Both the position numbers and the translations under genes were made by a program. A DNA stretch of 64,000 nucleotides from assembly GCA_027019085.1 (NCBI GenBank), contig JALUXG010000003.1:50101-114100 (forward strand), given 5' to 3'. Every line of letters begins with the position of its first letter. The first letter of the stretch is position 1. The DNA comes from Rhodanobacteraceae bacterium (GTDB lineage Bacteria; Pseudomonadota; Gammaproteobacteria; Xanthomonadales; Rhodanobacteraceae). Shown here in pieces: positions 21,935 to 30,711 of this stretch. The notes under the pieces were generated by a model. That model did not search any database and was not told the DNA's origin. It was given only the letters and a program-made list of their open reading frames with translations.

Positions 21935-23380
21935 ATGCTGAGCTGGAACGACATTCTCATCCTTCTGCCCGAGCTGTATCTGGTGGCGGCGGTCTGCGTG
22001 CTGTTGCTGATGGATGCGTTCATCCGTCCCGAGCAACGCAATGCGACGCATTGGCTGGCCATTGCCATCACTGTCATCACCGCATTTCTTGTGGTGATGG
22101 GGCAGCCTGCAGGCAGTGGAGCCGTGGCCTTTGGCGGCATGTTCATCCGCGACACGGTGAGTGAAATCCTGAATCTTTTCACCCTGATCACCGTGATCCT
22201 GGTGTTCGTGTATGCGCGCCCCTACCTGCGTGACCGCAAGATATGGTTCGGCGAGTTCTATGTGCTGACACTGTTTGCCGCATTGGGCGTGATGTTGCTG
22301 GTGTCGGCCGGCAACCTGATCATGATCTATCTCGGGCTGGAACTGCTGACGCTGTCGTCCTATGCACTGGTGGCATTCCATCGCGATTCACGCCTGGCCT
22401 CGGAGTCCGCAATCAAGTATTTCGTGCTTGGTGCACTGGCCTCCGGCTCGCTGCTGTACGGCATGTCCATGGTCTACGGCGCGACCGGCACGCTGGACCT
22501 GATGCAACTGCATGCGGGCGCCCTGCAAACCGGCATGCCGAACCTGTTGCGATTCGGCCTGATCTTCATGATCGTCGGGATCGCCTTCAAGCTGGGTGCT
22601 GCTCCGTTTCACATGTGGCTGCCCGACGTCTACCAGGGGGCACCGACCGCGTCCGTCACCTTCGTGGCATCGGCTTCCAAGCTGGCGGCCTTCGGCATGG
22701 CCTACCGCCTGTTGTCGGCCTTCGGCCCGGGTGACCTGCTGCACCAGTGGCAATTGATGCTGGCCGTGCTGGCCGTGTTGTCGCTGGTGATCGGCAACCT
22801 GGTCGCCATCGTGCAGAGCAACCTCAAGCGCATGCTCGCCTATTCCACCATTGCCCACATGGGTTACCTGCTGCTGGGTCTGGTCAATGCCACGCCTTCC
22901 GGATATGCAGCGGCACTTTTCTATGCCATCAGCTATGCGCTGATGTCGACAGTGGCCTTTGGCGTGATCCTGGCGATGTCGCGCGCCGGATTCGAGTGCG
23001 AGGAAATTGACGACTTCAAGGGACTGAACGAACGTTCGCGCTGGATGGCCTTCCTGATGATGCTGGCCATGTTCTCGCTGGCAGGAGTGCCGCCCCTGTT
23101 CGGATTCTTCGCCAAGCTTCTGGTGCTCAAGGCAGCCATCGACGCCGGCATGCTGTGGCTGGCCATCGTGGCCATCGTGGCCGCCATCGTGGGTCTGTAC
23201 TACTACCTGCGCGTGGTCAAGGTGATGTACTTTGACAAGCCGAACGAGGGTGTCGAGCTCAGGCCGCAGGCAGATGCACCCTTGCGCTGGGTGCTGTCGC
23301 TCAACGCGCTTGCGCTGCTGGGTCTTGGTCTCTACTGGGGGCCGTTGATCTCATGGTGTCAGCAAGCCTTCGCAGGGTGA
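21935..23380 (+). CDS. nuoN: NADH-quinone oxidoreductase subunit N
   Basis: This 481-residue antiporter-like subunit is the third pump of the membrane arm. It shows YLGLELLTLSSYALVAFHR, GAAPFHMWLPDVYQGAPTASVTFVASASK and KRMLAYSTIAHMGYLLLGL. It is the last gene of the nuo operon, and the ATG follows AGGA. The 63 bases downstream contain no strong terminator before the tRNA promoter. Confidence 0.97.
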   Translation: MLSWNDILILLPELYLVAAVCVLLLMDAFIRPEQRNATHWLAIAITVITAFLVVMGQPAGSGAVAFGGMFIRDTVSEILNLFTLITVILVFVYARPYLRDRKIWFGEFYVLTLFAALGVMLLVSAGNLIMIYLGLELLTLSSYALVAFHRDSRLASESAIKYFVLGALASGSLLYGMSMVYGATGTLDLMQLHAGALQTGMPNLLRFGLIFMIVGIAFKLGAAPFHMWLPDVYQGAPTASVTFVASASKLAAFGMAYRLLSAFGPGDLLHQWQLMLAVLAVLSLVIGNLVAIVQSNLKRMLAYSTIAHMGYLLLGLVNATPSGYAAALFYAISYALMSTVAFGVILAMSRAGFECEEIDDFKGLNERSRWMAFLMMLAMFSLAGVPPLFGFFAKLLVLKAAIDAGMLWLAIVAIVAAIVGLYYYLRVVKVMYFDKPNEGVELRPQADAPLRWVLSLNALALLGLGLYWGPLISWCQQAFAG

Positions 23381-23443
23381 TTCCAAACGTAGGGTCCGGG
23401 ATTCGCGGTGCGCATTTTCGTGTCCGCCGGTCACACTTTGGTA

Positions 23444-23472
23444 TTGCCAATTCCGTACTGCGCCGCTATAGT
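23444..23472 (+). promoter_or_regulatory. Strong sigma-70 promoter of the initiator tRNA / rimP-nusA-infB unit
   Basis: TTGCCA (23444-23449), a 17-base spacer and TATAGT (23467-23472). The mature tRNA begins 14 bases after the -10 box, which places transcription start a few bases upstream of the tRNA. The local AT content rises just here. Confidence 0.75.
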
Positions 23473-23485
23473 TTCGCTTCTCCGG

Positions 23486-23562
23486 TGCGGGGTGGAGCAG
23501 TCTGGCAGCTCGTCGGGCTCATAACCCGAAGGTCGCAGGTTCGAATCCTGCCCCCGCTACCA
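23486..23562 (+). tRNA. metY: Initiator tRNA-fMet (anticodon CAT)
   Basis: A 77-base cloverleaf with encoded CCA at 23560-23562 and anticodon CAT at 23520-23522. The anticodon stem carries three consecutive G-C pairs (GGG/CCC), the hallmark of initiator rather than elongator tRNA. The acceptor end has an unpaired first position (T1 facing T72), as initiators require, though the usual bacterial pair is C1/A72. The location ahead of rimP-nusA-infB matches metY in E. coli. Confidence 0.96.
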
Positions 23563-23577
23563 TAGACTTTCGACAAG

Positions 23578-23602
23578 AAAGCCTCCCCGCGAGGCTTTTT
23601 TG
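23578..23602 (+). terminator. Rho-independent terminator after initiator tRNA
   Basis: AAAGCCTC pairs with GAGGCTTT around a five-base loop and is followed by a run of T (23596-23601). It lies 16 bases after the tRNA. It should end most transcripts from the tRNA promoter, with read-through feeding rimP. Confidence 0.85.
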
Positions 23603-23669
23603 TTAGGAGCCTCGGCTCCAGGCGCATGGATGCGCGACGCCGGTGTCGGAACCAACGGCAACGCTATGG

Positions 23670-23692
23670 AAATGGGCGTAAGCCCATTTTTT
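23670..23692 (+). terminator. Second terminator-like hairpin just upstream of rimP
   Basis: AAATGGGC (23670-23677) pairs perfectly with GCCCATTT (23682-23689) around GTAA, followed by T residues. It sits about 20 bases before the rimP start, so it may act as an attenuator for the nusA operon or sequester its leader. Confidence 0.65.
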
Positions 23693-23711
23693 GTTTTTGA
23701 ATCATGGAGTT

Positions 23712-24230
23712 GTGATCATTTTGGACACGCGCGTCCTGGCTCGACGCTTTGACGGGATCGTCGCCGATCTCGGCCTGACCTGCCTGGGAGTGGAGTGGAT
23801 CCCCTCGGGCGGGCAGAGCACCTTGCGCGTGTACATCGATGCGGCCGACCGTGAGGTCGGCATCGACGACTGCGAATCGGCCAGCCGTGAACTGTCGGCG
23901 ATTCTGGACGTCGAGGACCCCATCCCCGGGCACTACGTGCTGGAAGTTTCCTCACCCGGCATGGATCGTCCCCTGTTCACCCCGGAGCATTTCGGGCAAT
24001 ACGTCGGTGAACAGGCGCGGGTGGTGCTCAAGGCGCCGGTCGACAACCGGCGCCGGCTTCGTGGACGCATTATCGAGGCGGCGCCGGAGCGCATCGTGGT
24101 CGATGTCGAGGGAGCCGGGCCTTTTGCCTTTGCGCATGACGATGTGGAAAGCGCGCGCCTGGTTCCGGACTGGGTGGCGCTGGGATATGCCCCTGCCCCG
24201 AAACCGGGTGGCAGGGATCGGAATCACTGA
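23712..24230 (+). CDS. rimP: Ribosome maturation factor RimP
   Basis: This 172-residue protein is needed for maturation of the 30S subunit. It has the RimP N-terminal domain with [24 protein letters not shown] and the family signature [24 protein letters not shown], followed by the SH3-like C-terminal domain. No ATG is available: the start is either GTG at 23712, with GGAG only two bases away, or TTG at 23721 with GGAG 11 bases away. It is the first protein gene of the rimP-nusA-infB-rbfA-truB group. Confidence 0.93.
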   Translation: MIILDTRVLARRFDGIVADLGLTCLGVEWIPSGGQSTLRVYIDAADREVGIDDCESASRELSAILDVEDPIPGHYVLEVSSPGMDRPLFTPEHFGQYVGEQARVVLKAPVDNRRRLRGRIIEAAPERIVVDVEGAGPFAFAHDDVESARLVPDWVALGYAPAPKPGGRDRNH

Positions 24231-24275
24231 TTTTCTGGAGACAGGCGCCGGACTGGCGTTTGCGGAGTGGCGGCA

Positions 24276-25781
24276 ATGAGCAAAGAACTGTTGCTGGTGG
24301 TTGATGCGGTAGCCAACGAAAAGGGCGTATCGCGCGACATCATTTTCCAGGCGATGGAAGCGGCCCTGGCTTCCGCGGCCAAGAAGCGCTATCCCGACGA
24401 GGATGCGGACATCCGCGTGTCGATCGATCGCGACACCGGTGAGTACGAGACCTTCCGTCGCTGGGAAATCGTTGCCGATGATGTCGAGATGGAATCGCCG
24501 TACCGGCAGATCCGACTGATGGATGCCGTTGACGAGCGTGCAGACGCCGAAATCGGACAGTTCATCGAGGAGCAGGTCGAGAATGCCGAATTCGGACGCA
24601 TTGCCGCCCAGGCTGCCAAGCAGGTCATCGTGCAGCGTGTTCGCGAGGCCGAGCGGGCGCTGGTCGTCGAGGCCTATGAAGACCGGGTCGGCGAGCTGAT
24701 CACCGGCATCGTCAAGCGCGTCGAACGTGGAAACATCTATCTCGATCTTGGTGGCAATGCCGAAGCCTTCATTCCCCGCGACAAGTCGATCCCGCGTGAA
24801 CCGGTACGCGTGGGCGACCGACTGCGCGGCTACCTGTACGAAGTGCGTTCGGAGATCCGCGGGCCACAGCTGTTCGTTTCGCGCACCGCGCCCGAATTCA
24901 TGATCGAGCTGTTCAAGCTGGAGGTGCCTGAAGTGGGCCAGGGACTGGTCGAGATCAAGGGTTGCGCGCGCGATCCCGGTGATCGCGCCAAGATCGCGGT
25001 GCTTGCGCACGATGCGCGCACCGACCCCATCGGCGCCTGCATCGGCATGCGCGGCTCGCGCGTGCAGGCGGTGACCAACGAGCTCAACGGCGAGCGCGTG
25101 GACATCATCCTGTGGCACGAGAACCAGGCACAGTTCGTGATCAATGCCATGGCGCCGGCCGAAGTGCAGTCGATCATCATGGATGAAGACAGGCATTCGA
25201 TGGATATTGCGGTGGCCGAGGACAAGCTGTCCCAGGCCATCGGTCGCGGTGGGCAGAACGTGCGCCTGGCCAGCAAGCTGACAGGCTGGCAACTGAACGT
25301 GATGACCCAGGACCAGGTGCAGGAAAAAAGCGAGACCGAACAGGAGGCATCACGGCAGTTGTTCATGGAAAAACTCGAGGTCGACGAGGAGATTGCCAAC
25401 ATCCTGGTCCAGGAAGGCTTCTCGAGCGTCGAGGAAGTGGCCTACGTGCCCACCGGCGAACTGCTGGCCGTGGAAGGTTTCGACGAGGACATCGTCGAGG
25501 AACTTCGCGCCCGTGCGCGCGATGCCCTTCTGACCGCCGCGCTTGCTGTCGAAGAGGGACTTGAGGAGAACAAGCCTTCCGAGGACCTTCTGGCACTGGA
25601 TGGCATGGACGAGGCCACTGCATATGCGCTCGCCGAGCGCGGGGTGGTCACGGCGGATGATCTTGCCGACCAGGCCGTGGACGACCTGATCGACATGGAA
25701 GACATGGACGAGGAACGTGCCGCGGCATTGATCATGGCGGCCCGCGCACCGATGATCGCGCGTCTGGAGCAGGAAGGCTGA
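24276..25781 (+). CDS. nusA: Transcription termination/antitermination factor NusA
   Basis: This 501-residue protein binds RNA polymerase and controls pausing, termination and rRNA antitermination. Domains in order are the N-terminal polymerase-binding domain (1-130), S1 (VGELITGIVKRVERGNIYLDLGG), two KH domains (DPIGACIGMRGSRVQAV and LSQAIGRGGQNVRLASKL), and two acidic C-terminal repeats (from about residue 365) as in E. coli. GGAG at 24264-24267 precedes the ATG. Lengths match the family. Confidence 0.97.
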   Translation: MSKELLLVVDAVANEKGVSRDIIFQAMEAALASAAKKRYPDEDADIRVSIDRDTGEYETFRRWEIVADDVEMESPYRQIRLMDAVDERADAEIGQFIEEQVENAEFGRIAAQAAKQVIVQRVREAERALVVEAYEDRVGELITGIVKRVERGNIYLDLGGNAEAFIPRDKSIPREPVRVGDRLRGYLYEVRSEIRGPQLFVSRTAPEFMIELFKLEVPEVGQGLVEIKGCARDPGDRAKIAVLAHDARTDPIGACIGMRGSRVQAVTNELNGERVDIILWHENQAQFVINAMAPAEVQSIIMDEDRHSMDIAVAEDKLSQAIGRGGQNVRLASKLTGWQLNVMTQDQVQEKSETEQEASRQLFMEKLEVDEEIANILVQEGFSSVEEVAYVPTGELLAVEGFDEDIVEELRARARDALLTAALAVEEGLEENKPSEDLLALDGMDEATAYALAERGVVTADDLADQAVDDLIDMEDMDEERAAALIMAARAPMIARLEQEG

Positions 25782-25789
25782 TCGTTGCG

Positions 25790-25814
25790 GATGCACGCCG
25801 GGATCGCGTGCATC
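25790..25814 (+). promoter_or_regulatory. Hairpin in the nusA-infB spacer
   Basis: GATGCACGC (25790-25798) and GCGTGCATC (25806-25814) form a perfect nine-pair stem around seven bases. No T-run follows, so it is more likely an RNA processing or stability element than a terminator. It lies in the 132-base gap between nusA and infB. Confidence 0.5.
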
Positions 25815-25913
25815 GGGGGAAGCTGCGATGCTTCCCGCCACGGATGGAACGGCTGTACCGCACACAATTGACGGTGCACACGAAAATCGCGGGAAAGGCG
25901 GAGTAAGAGAACA

Positions 25914-28637
25914 ATGTCGGACGTCACCATCAAGCAACTGGCCAAGGTCCTGGACATGTCTGTCGACAAGCTGCTCACGCAGCTGGGCGAAGCGGGCATG
26001 GAGTTCTCCGACCCCGAGCAGGTCATCAGCAATACCGAGAAGGTGAAACTGCTCGGCTTCCTGCGCCGCACCCATGGCAAGGCCGATGCCGGTGCCGCAG
26101 TATCGGCGGCCCCACGTCAGGTGACCCTGCGCAGGCGCAAGGTAAGTGAGCTGAAGGTCGCGGCCGGCAGCGGTCGCAGCGGTGCGCGCGGTGGATCCAA
26201 GACGGTCAACGTCGAAGTGCGATCCAAGCGCACCTATGTCAAGCGCAGCGCCATTGCCGAGGAGGCCGCGGGCGACAGCGAGCGCGAGGAGGCTGCACGC
26301 AAGCTGGAAGAATCGCGTGAGTTGCGCGAGCGTGAAGAACGCGAGCGCGCCGAACAGCTTCAGCGCAAGCACGAGGAAGCCGAGAACAAGCGCCAGCAGG
26401 AGGCGGCCGAGGCCGAGGCGAGGGCCAGGGCCGACGAAGCGGCCGCCGCCGCACCGGCTGCGGAACTCCCTGCAGCGCCGGAAAGCGCAGAACCGGAGCA
26501 GGAGGCTGCTGCGGAGGGTGCGTCTGACGAAGGCAAGGACGAGACAAGCGGGAAGGACGCCTGGTCCACACCGGTGATGCCACGCATGCACGACCAGCCC
26601 AAGCGTCGCGACCGCGTGCGTGAGGTATCCCGCGAAGAAGCCATGGGACGTCCCAAGGTTGCCGAACGGCCCAGCGAGAAGAAGCCGCGTGAGGAGCGTG
26701 AGGAGCGTGAGGAGCGCGGCCGCAAGGCCGGGAAGAAATTCGGCACGGGCAAGCTGCATCTTACCGATGCCGATCGTGCACGACGCAGCAGCGGGCGCAA
26801 GCGCAGCCGCGGCGGCGAGCGCCAGTCCACCGCCGGCAGTGGCGAGCATGGATTTTCCAAACCGACCGCACCGGTGGTGCGCGAAGTCGCGATCGGCGAA
26901 GCCAATGTCGTCAGTGATCTGGCCCAAAAGATGGCGGTAAAGGGTTCGGAGGTGGTCAAGACCCTGTTCAACATGGGCGTGATGGCCACCATCAACCAGG
27001 TCATCGATCACGACACCGCAGTGCTGGTCGTGGAGGAACTTGGCCACAGGCCGGTACAGGAAGAGGACAGGGGCGCCGAGGCGGCCTTGCTGGAGCAGTC
27101 GGCCAGTGCCGAGGACCAGGGCGACAAGCTTCCCCGGCCGCCGGTGGTGACCATCATGGGTCATGTCGATCACGGCAAGACCTCGCTGCTCGATTACATT
27201 CGTCGCACCAAGATCGCCACCGGCGAGGCCGGGGGCATCACCCAGCACATCGGCGCGTATCACGTGACCACCGACAAGGGCGTGATCACGTTCCTGGATA
27301 CCCCGGGCCATGCGGCCTTCACCTCGATGCGCGCACGCGGCGCACAGTCCACCGACATCGTGGTGCTGGTGGTTGCCGCCGACGATGGCGTCATGCCGCA
27401 GACCGTCGAAGCCATCAAGCATGCTCGTGCGGCCAATGTTCCGCTGATCGTGGCCGTGAACAAGATCGACAAGTCCGAAGCCAATCCCGACAACGTCAAG
27501 CAGGGCCTGGTCAAGGAAGAGGTGGTGCCCGAGGACTGGGGCGGCGATGTGCAGTTCGTACCGGTGTCGGCCAAGACGGGCCAGGGCATCGAGGATCTGC
27601 TCGACGCCATTTCCCTGCAGGCCGAGCTCATGGAGCTTACTGCCGTCCATGACGGTCCGGCATCGGGCTTGGTCATCGAATCCCGGCTCGATCGCGGTCG
27701 TGGCCCGGTGGCGACCATGCTGGTCCAGCGTGGCACGCTGAAGAAGAGCGATTATGTCGTGTGCGGCATCGAGTACGGTCGCATGCGTGCCCTGCTTGAT
27801 GAAAACGGCAAGCAGGTGGATGCCGCGGGTCCTTCGATTCCGGTCCAGGTGCTCGGCCTTTCCGGAGTGCCTGAAGCGGGTGATGACTTCGTGGCGGTCG
27901 CCGACGAACGACTGGCCAAGGAAGTGGCGCTCGAGCGCGAGCAGCGACGCCGCGAGACGCGTCTGGTCAGCAAATCCAACCGCCTCGAGGACATCATGGC
28001 GAAGATGGGCCAGGGCGAGGAGCAGCAACAACTGAACATCCTGATCAAGGCGGATGTGCAGGGCTCGGCGGAGGCCCTTCGCGATGCCCTGGGCCAGATT
28101 GGCAACGAGATGGTGAAGGTCAACGTGGTCTCTTCCGGCGTGGGAGGCATCACCGAGTCCGATGCCACCCTTGCGGCTGCGTCCAGGGCGCTGGTGATCG
28201 GATTCAACGTGCGTGCCGATGCATCGGCACGCAAGGTGATCGACACCGCCGGCCTCGACGTGCGTTATTTCTCGATCATCTACGACGTGATCGACCAGGT
28301 GACGCAGGCGGCTTCGGGCCTGCTCGGCAATGAAATACGCGAGGAGATCATCGGCATTGCCGAAGTGCGCGACGTATTCCGCAGCTCCAAGTTCGGCGCC
28401 ATTGCAGGCTGCATGGTCTCGGAAGGCGTGGTCAAACGCAGCAAGCCGATACGTGTGCTGCGCGACAACACCGTGGTCTTCGAGGGCGAACTGGAGTCGT
28501 TGCGCCGTTTCAAGGAAAACGTCGAAGAGGTCAAGTCCGGAACCGAATGCGGCATCGGCGTAAAGCAGTACAACGACGTCAAGCCGGGCGACCAGATCGA
28601 GTGCTTCGAACGCATCGAGGTGGCGCGTAGCCTGTAG
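25914..28637 (+). CDS. infB: Translation initiation factor IF-2
   Basis: This 907-residue GTPase brings fMet-tRNA to the 30S subunit. The N-terminus has the IF2 subdomain ([20 protein letters not shown]). It is followed by a long charged linker (about residues 75-330) rich in Glu/Arg/Ala, probably helical or disordered. The G domain shows [17 protein letters not shown] and NKIDK, and then domains II, III ([16 protein letters not shown]) and IV (the C-terminal domain ending in [15 protein letters not shown]). GGAG lies about ten bases before the ATG. Confidence 0.97.
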   Translation: MSDVTIKQLAKVLDMSVDKLLTQLGEAGMEFSDPEQVISNTEKVKLLGFLRRTHGKADAGAAVSAAPRQVTLRRRKVSELKVAAGSGRSGARGGSKTVNVEVRSKRTYVKRSAIAEEAAGDSEREEAARKLEESRELREREERERAEQLQRKHEEAENKRQQEAAEAEARARADEAAAAAPAAELPAAPESAEPEQEAAAEGASDEGKDETSGKDAWSTPVMPRMHDQPKRRDRVREVSREEAMGRPKVAERPSEKKPREEREEREERGRKAGKKFGTGKLHLTDADRARRSSGRKRSRGGERQSTAGSGEHGFSKPTAPVVREVAIGEANVVSDLAQKMAVKGSEVVKTLFNMGVMATINQVIDHDTAVLVVEELGHRPVQEEDRGAEAALLEQSASAEDQGDKLPRPPVVTIMGHVDHGKTSLLDYIRRTKIATGEAGGITQHIGAYHVTTDKGVITFLDTPGHAAFTSMRARGAQSTDIVVLVVAADDGVMPQTVEAIKHARAANVPLIVAVNKIDKSEANPDNVKQGLVKEEVVPEDWGGDVQFVPVSAKTGQGIEDLLDAISLQAELMELTAVHDGPASGLVIESRLDRGRGPVATMLVQRGTLKKSDYVVCGIEYGRMRALLDENGKQVDAAGPSIPVQVLGLSGVPEAGDDFVAVADERLAKEVALEREQRRRETRLVSKSNRLEDIMAKMGQGEEQQQLNILIKADVQGSAEALRDALGQIGNEMVKVNVVSSGVGGITESDATLAAASRALVIGFNVRADASARKVIDTAGLDVRYFSIIYDVIDQVTQAASGLLGNEIREEIIGIAEVRDVFRSSKFGAIAGCMVSEGVVKRSKPIRVLRDNTVVFEGELESLRRFKENVEEVKSGTECGIGVKQYNDVKPGDQIECFERIEVARSL

Positions 28638-28671
28638 CGTGCGCGCGCGAACCTGTGGACTAATCCTGGAC

Positions 28672-29031
28672 ATGCCTTCCCGCGACTTCAAACGCAGTGA
28701 CCGGATCTCGGCGATGCTTCGCCGCGAGGTCGGAGCGCTGGTGCATGCCGCAGTACGCGATCATGCCCTGCCTTCGACCAGTGTGTCCGACGTCGAGGCC
28801 GGCAAGGACCTGGATCTGGCCACCGTATGGGTCACCGTGCTGCAGCCCGAACACGCCGCGGACACGGTCAAGGCTCTCAATGCGATGGCGGGGGAATTCC
28901 GCCGCGAACTGTCGCGTACCCTGCGCATTCGTCGCGTTCCCGAACTCAGGTTCCGGTACGACGCATCGGTGGAGCAGGGCGAGCGAATCGATTCGCTGTT
29001 GCGTCGGGAAAAGGAGCAGGGGCGCCTGTAG
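28672..29031 (+). CDS. rbfA: 30S ribosome-binding factor RbfA
   Basis: This 119-residue KH-fold protein acts late in 16S rRNA maturation and cold adaptation. The family features are SDRISAMLRREVGALVH near the N-terminus, VSDVEAGKDLDLATVWVTVL and RRVPELRFRYDASVEQGERIDSLL. The start at 28672 gives the expected MPSRDFKRSDR opening; the upstream ribosome binding site is weak (TGGA). It lies 34 bases after infB. Confidence 0.95.
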   Translation: MPSRDFKRSDRISAMLRREVGALVHAAVRDHALPSTSVSDVEAGKDLDLATVWVTVLQPEHAADTVKALNAMAGEFRRELSRTLRIRRVPELRFRYDASVEQGERIDSLLRREKEQGRL

Positions 29032-29077
29032 TCGCCCCTGCCGGCCCGGCCCAGGCCGATATGCATCGGATCCCGTC

Positions 29078-30037
29078 ATGCCTGCAGCACATTCCCGACG
29101 TCCACGCCGCGCCGTACATGGCATCGTCCTTCTCGACAAGCCGGTCGGGCTAAGTTCCAACAAGGCCCTGCAGATCGTTCGCGGACTGTTCAATGCGGCC
29201 AAGGCCGGACACACCGGCAGCCTTGATCCGTTGGCGAGCGGACTGCTGCCGATCTGCCTGGGTGAGGCGACCAAGATAGCCGGCCTGCTGCTGGGCTCGC
29301 GCAAGGCCTATGAAGCCGAATGCATGCTCGGCGTGCAAACCCGCACGGACGATGCCGAGGGCGACGTCGTGCAACGCAGAGCGGTGCCCGTGTTGTCGGA
29401 ACAAGCCATCAAGACGCTGCTGCAAGCCTTCGTTGGCCGTATCCGACAGGTGCCGCCGGCGTTCTCGGCGCTCAAACGCGATGGTGTGCCCATGTATGTG
29501 CGTGCCCGGCGGGGCGAGCAGCTCGAGCTGGAAGCGCGCGAAGTCGAGGTCCATGCCATCGAACTGCTCTCCCTTTCCGGTGACCGGGTCCGTTTCCGGG
29601 TGGAATGCGGTTCGGGAACCTACATACGCAGCATCGCCCGCGATCTCGGCGAAAGGCTGGGTTGCGGTGCCCACCTGACCGCGCTGCGCCGCCTGTGGGT
29701 CGAGCCGTTCGGTTCTGCTTGCATGGTTACACTCGAGCAGTTGCGCGCCCAGGCCGCCTGCGGCACACAGGCACTCGATGCCCTGCTGTTGCCTCTGGAC
29801 CGGGGACTGGCCGGCTTGCCACGACTGGAACTCGATGCCCGGCAATGCGAAGCCGTGCGTCACGGGCAACCGTTGCAAATGCACGAAACGCTTGCTGCCG
29901 GACTGTACCGGGCCTATGCCGCAACCGACGGGCGGTTGCTGGCCCTGGCCCAATTGTCCCGGGATGGGCTCCTTCAGGTACGCAGGGGTTTCAATCTTCC
30001 CCCGACCGGGGCCGTGGACGGCAATGTCCCGGCCTGA
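29078..30037 (+). CDS. truB: tRNA pseudouridine(55) synthase TruB
   Basis: This 319-residue enzyme makes pseudouridine 55 in the T-loop of tRNAs. The catalytic Asp lies in the AGHTGSLDPLASGLLPICLGEATK motif, preceded by GIVLLDKPVGLSSN. Further conserved stretches are QVPPAFSALKRDGVPMYVRARRG and CGSGTYIRSIARDLG, followed by the C-terminal PUA-like domain. The stop codon lies in the loop of a perfect seven-pair hairpin (30028-30044). Confidence 0.95.
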   Translation: MPAAHSRRPRRAVHGIVLLDKPVGLSSNKALQIVRGLFNAAKAGHTGSLDPLASGLLPICLGEATKIAGLLLGSRKAYEAECMLGVQTRTDDAEGDVVQRRAVPVLSEQAIKTLLQAFVGRIRQVPPAFSALKRDGVPMYVRARRGEQLELEAREVEVHAIELLSLSGDRVRFRVECGSGTYIRSIARDLGERLGCGAHLTALRRLWVEPFGSACMVTLEQLRAQAACGTQALDALLLPLDRGLAGLPRLELDARQCEAVRHGQPLQMHETLAAGLYRAYAATDGRLLALAQLSRDGLLQVRRGFNLPPTGAVDGNVPA

Positions 30038-30044
30038 GGCCGGG
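30028..30044 (+). terminator. Hairpin spanning the truB stop codon
   Basis: CCCGGCC (30028-30034) and GGCCGGG (30038-30044) form a perfect seven-pair stem whose three-base loop is exactly the TGA stop codon of truB. There is no T-run, so it may act in transcript end protection or Rho-dependent termination before the rpsO promoter. Confidence 0.4.
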
Positions 30045-30283
30045 CGGGCCGGATTTGCAGGGAAGGGATGCCCCTGGCTGATCGATCTGCGGTCCGCGGT
30101 CACTGGTACAGCGACCTGGACTGCACATGGCGCTGGTTCCCCGCGTCGCATGCTGCCAGCAGTCCTGCTGCTTCAGTATGCGCCGCCCGCGCGCGGACGC
30201 CTGGACGGTGCCGAAAAGATGCCCAGGGACCGCTCTGGCAGGCATGTTTGCGACCAAATTCGGACCAGGGGATGTTTTAAGCC

Positions 30284-30313
30284 TTGTTGCCGCGGCCCTG
30301 CGGCCATTACAAT
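30284..30313 (+). promoter_or_regulatory. Putative rpsO-pnp promoter
   Basis: TTGTTG (30284-30289) and TACAAT (30308-30313) are separated by 18 bases. They lie about 106 bases before rpsO, in the 382-bp gap after truB (30038-30419), which otherwise shows no convincing coding sequence. The resulting leader would be long enough for the S15 autoregulatory structure known in other bacteria; that structure is inferred, not shown. Confidence 0.5.
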
Positions 30314-30419
30314 AGGCGCTTGACCCGCCGCTTTTAACCGAAACGCGGGGTTTGCGCGGACGCATCGATGCCGGTGCCGCCGCGCAAGCCTCGCGCATGT
30401 TTTTTCGAGGTACACCTTC

Positions 30420-30689
30420 ATGTCGCTCAATGCGGAACAAACCAGCAAGATCATTGCCGAATACGGCCACGCCGCCAACGATACCGGTTCTCCGGAGGTC
30501 CAGGTTGCCCTGCTATCGGCACGCATCACCCATCTCACCGAGCACTTCAAGTCGCACAAGCAGGACCATCATTCCAGACGTGGCCTGCTGAAGCTGGTCA
30601 ACCAGCGCAAGCGTCTGCTCGGTTACCTCAAGCAGCGCGACAGCGCGCGTTACCAGAGCCTGATCGAACGCCTCGGCCTGCGCCGTTGA
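30420..30689 (+). CDS. rpsO: 30S ribosomal protein S15
   Basis: This 89-residue primary rRNA-binding protein organises the platform of the 30S subunit. The family sequence is almost complete, with [50 protein letters not shown] and a C-terminal ERLGLRR. Length is exactly that of E. coli S15. It is followed 22 bases later by pnp, the conserved order. Confidence 0.98.
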   Translation: MSLNAEQTSKIIAEYGHAANDTGSPEVQVALLSARITHLTEHFKSHKQDHHSRRGLLKLVNQRKRLLGYLKQRDSARYQSLIERLGLRR

Positions 30690-30711
30690 TTCCGGGCCCA
30701 AGGAGAAGATC

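Noticed and set aside
25350..28691. A 1113-codon minus-strand frame opposite nusA and infB
   Set aside because: It is antisense to two clearly conserved genes, has low-complexity His/Asp/Leu composition and no recognisable domain.
30068..30315. Short frames in the truB-rpsO gap
   Set aside because: No ribosome binding site or similarity; the region is better explained as the rpsO promoter and leader.
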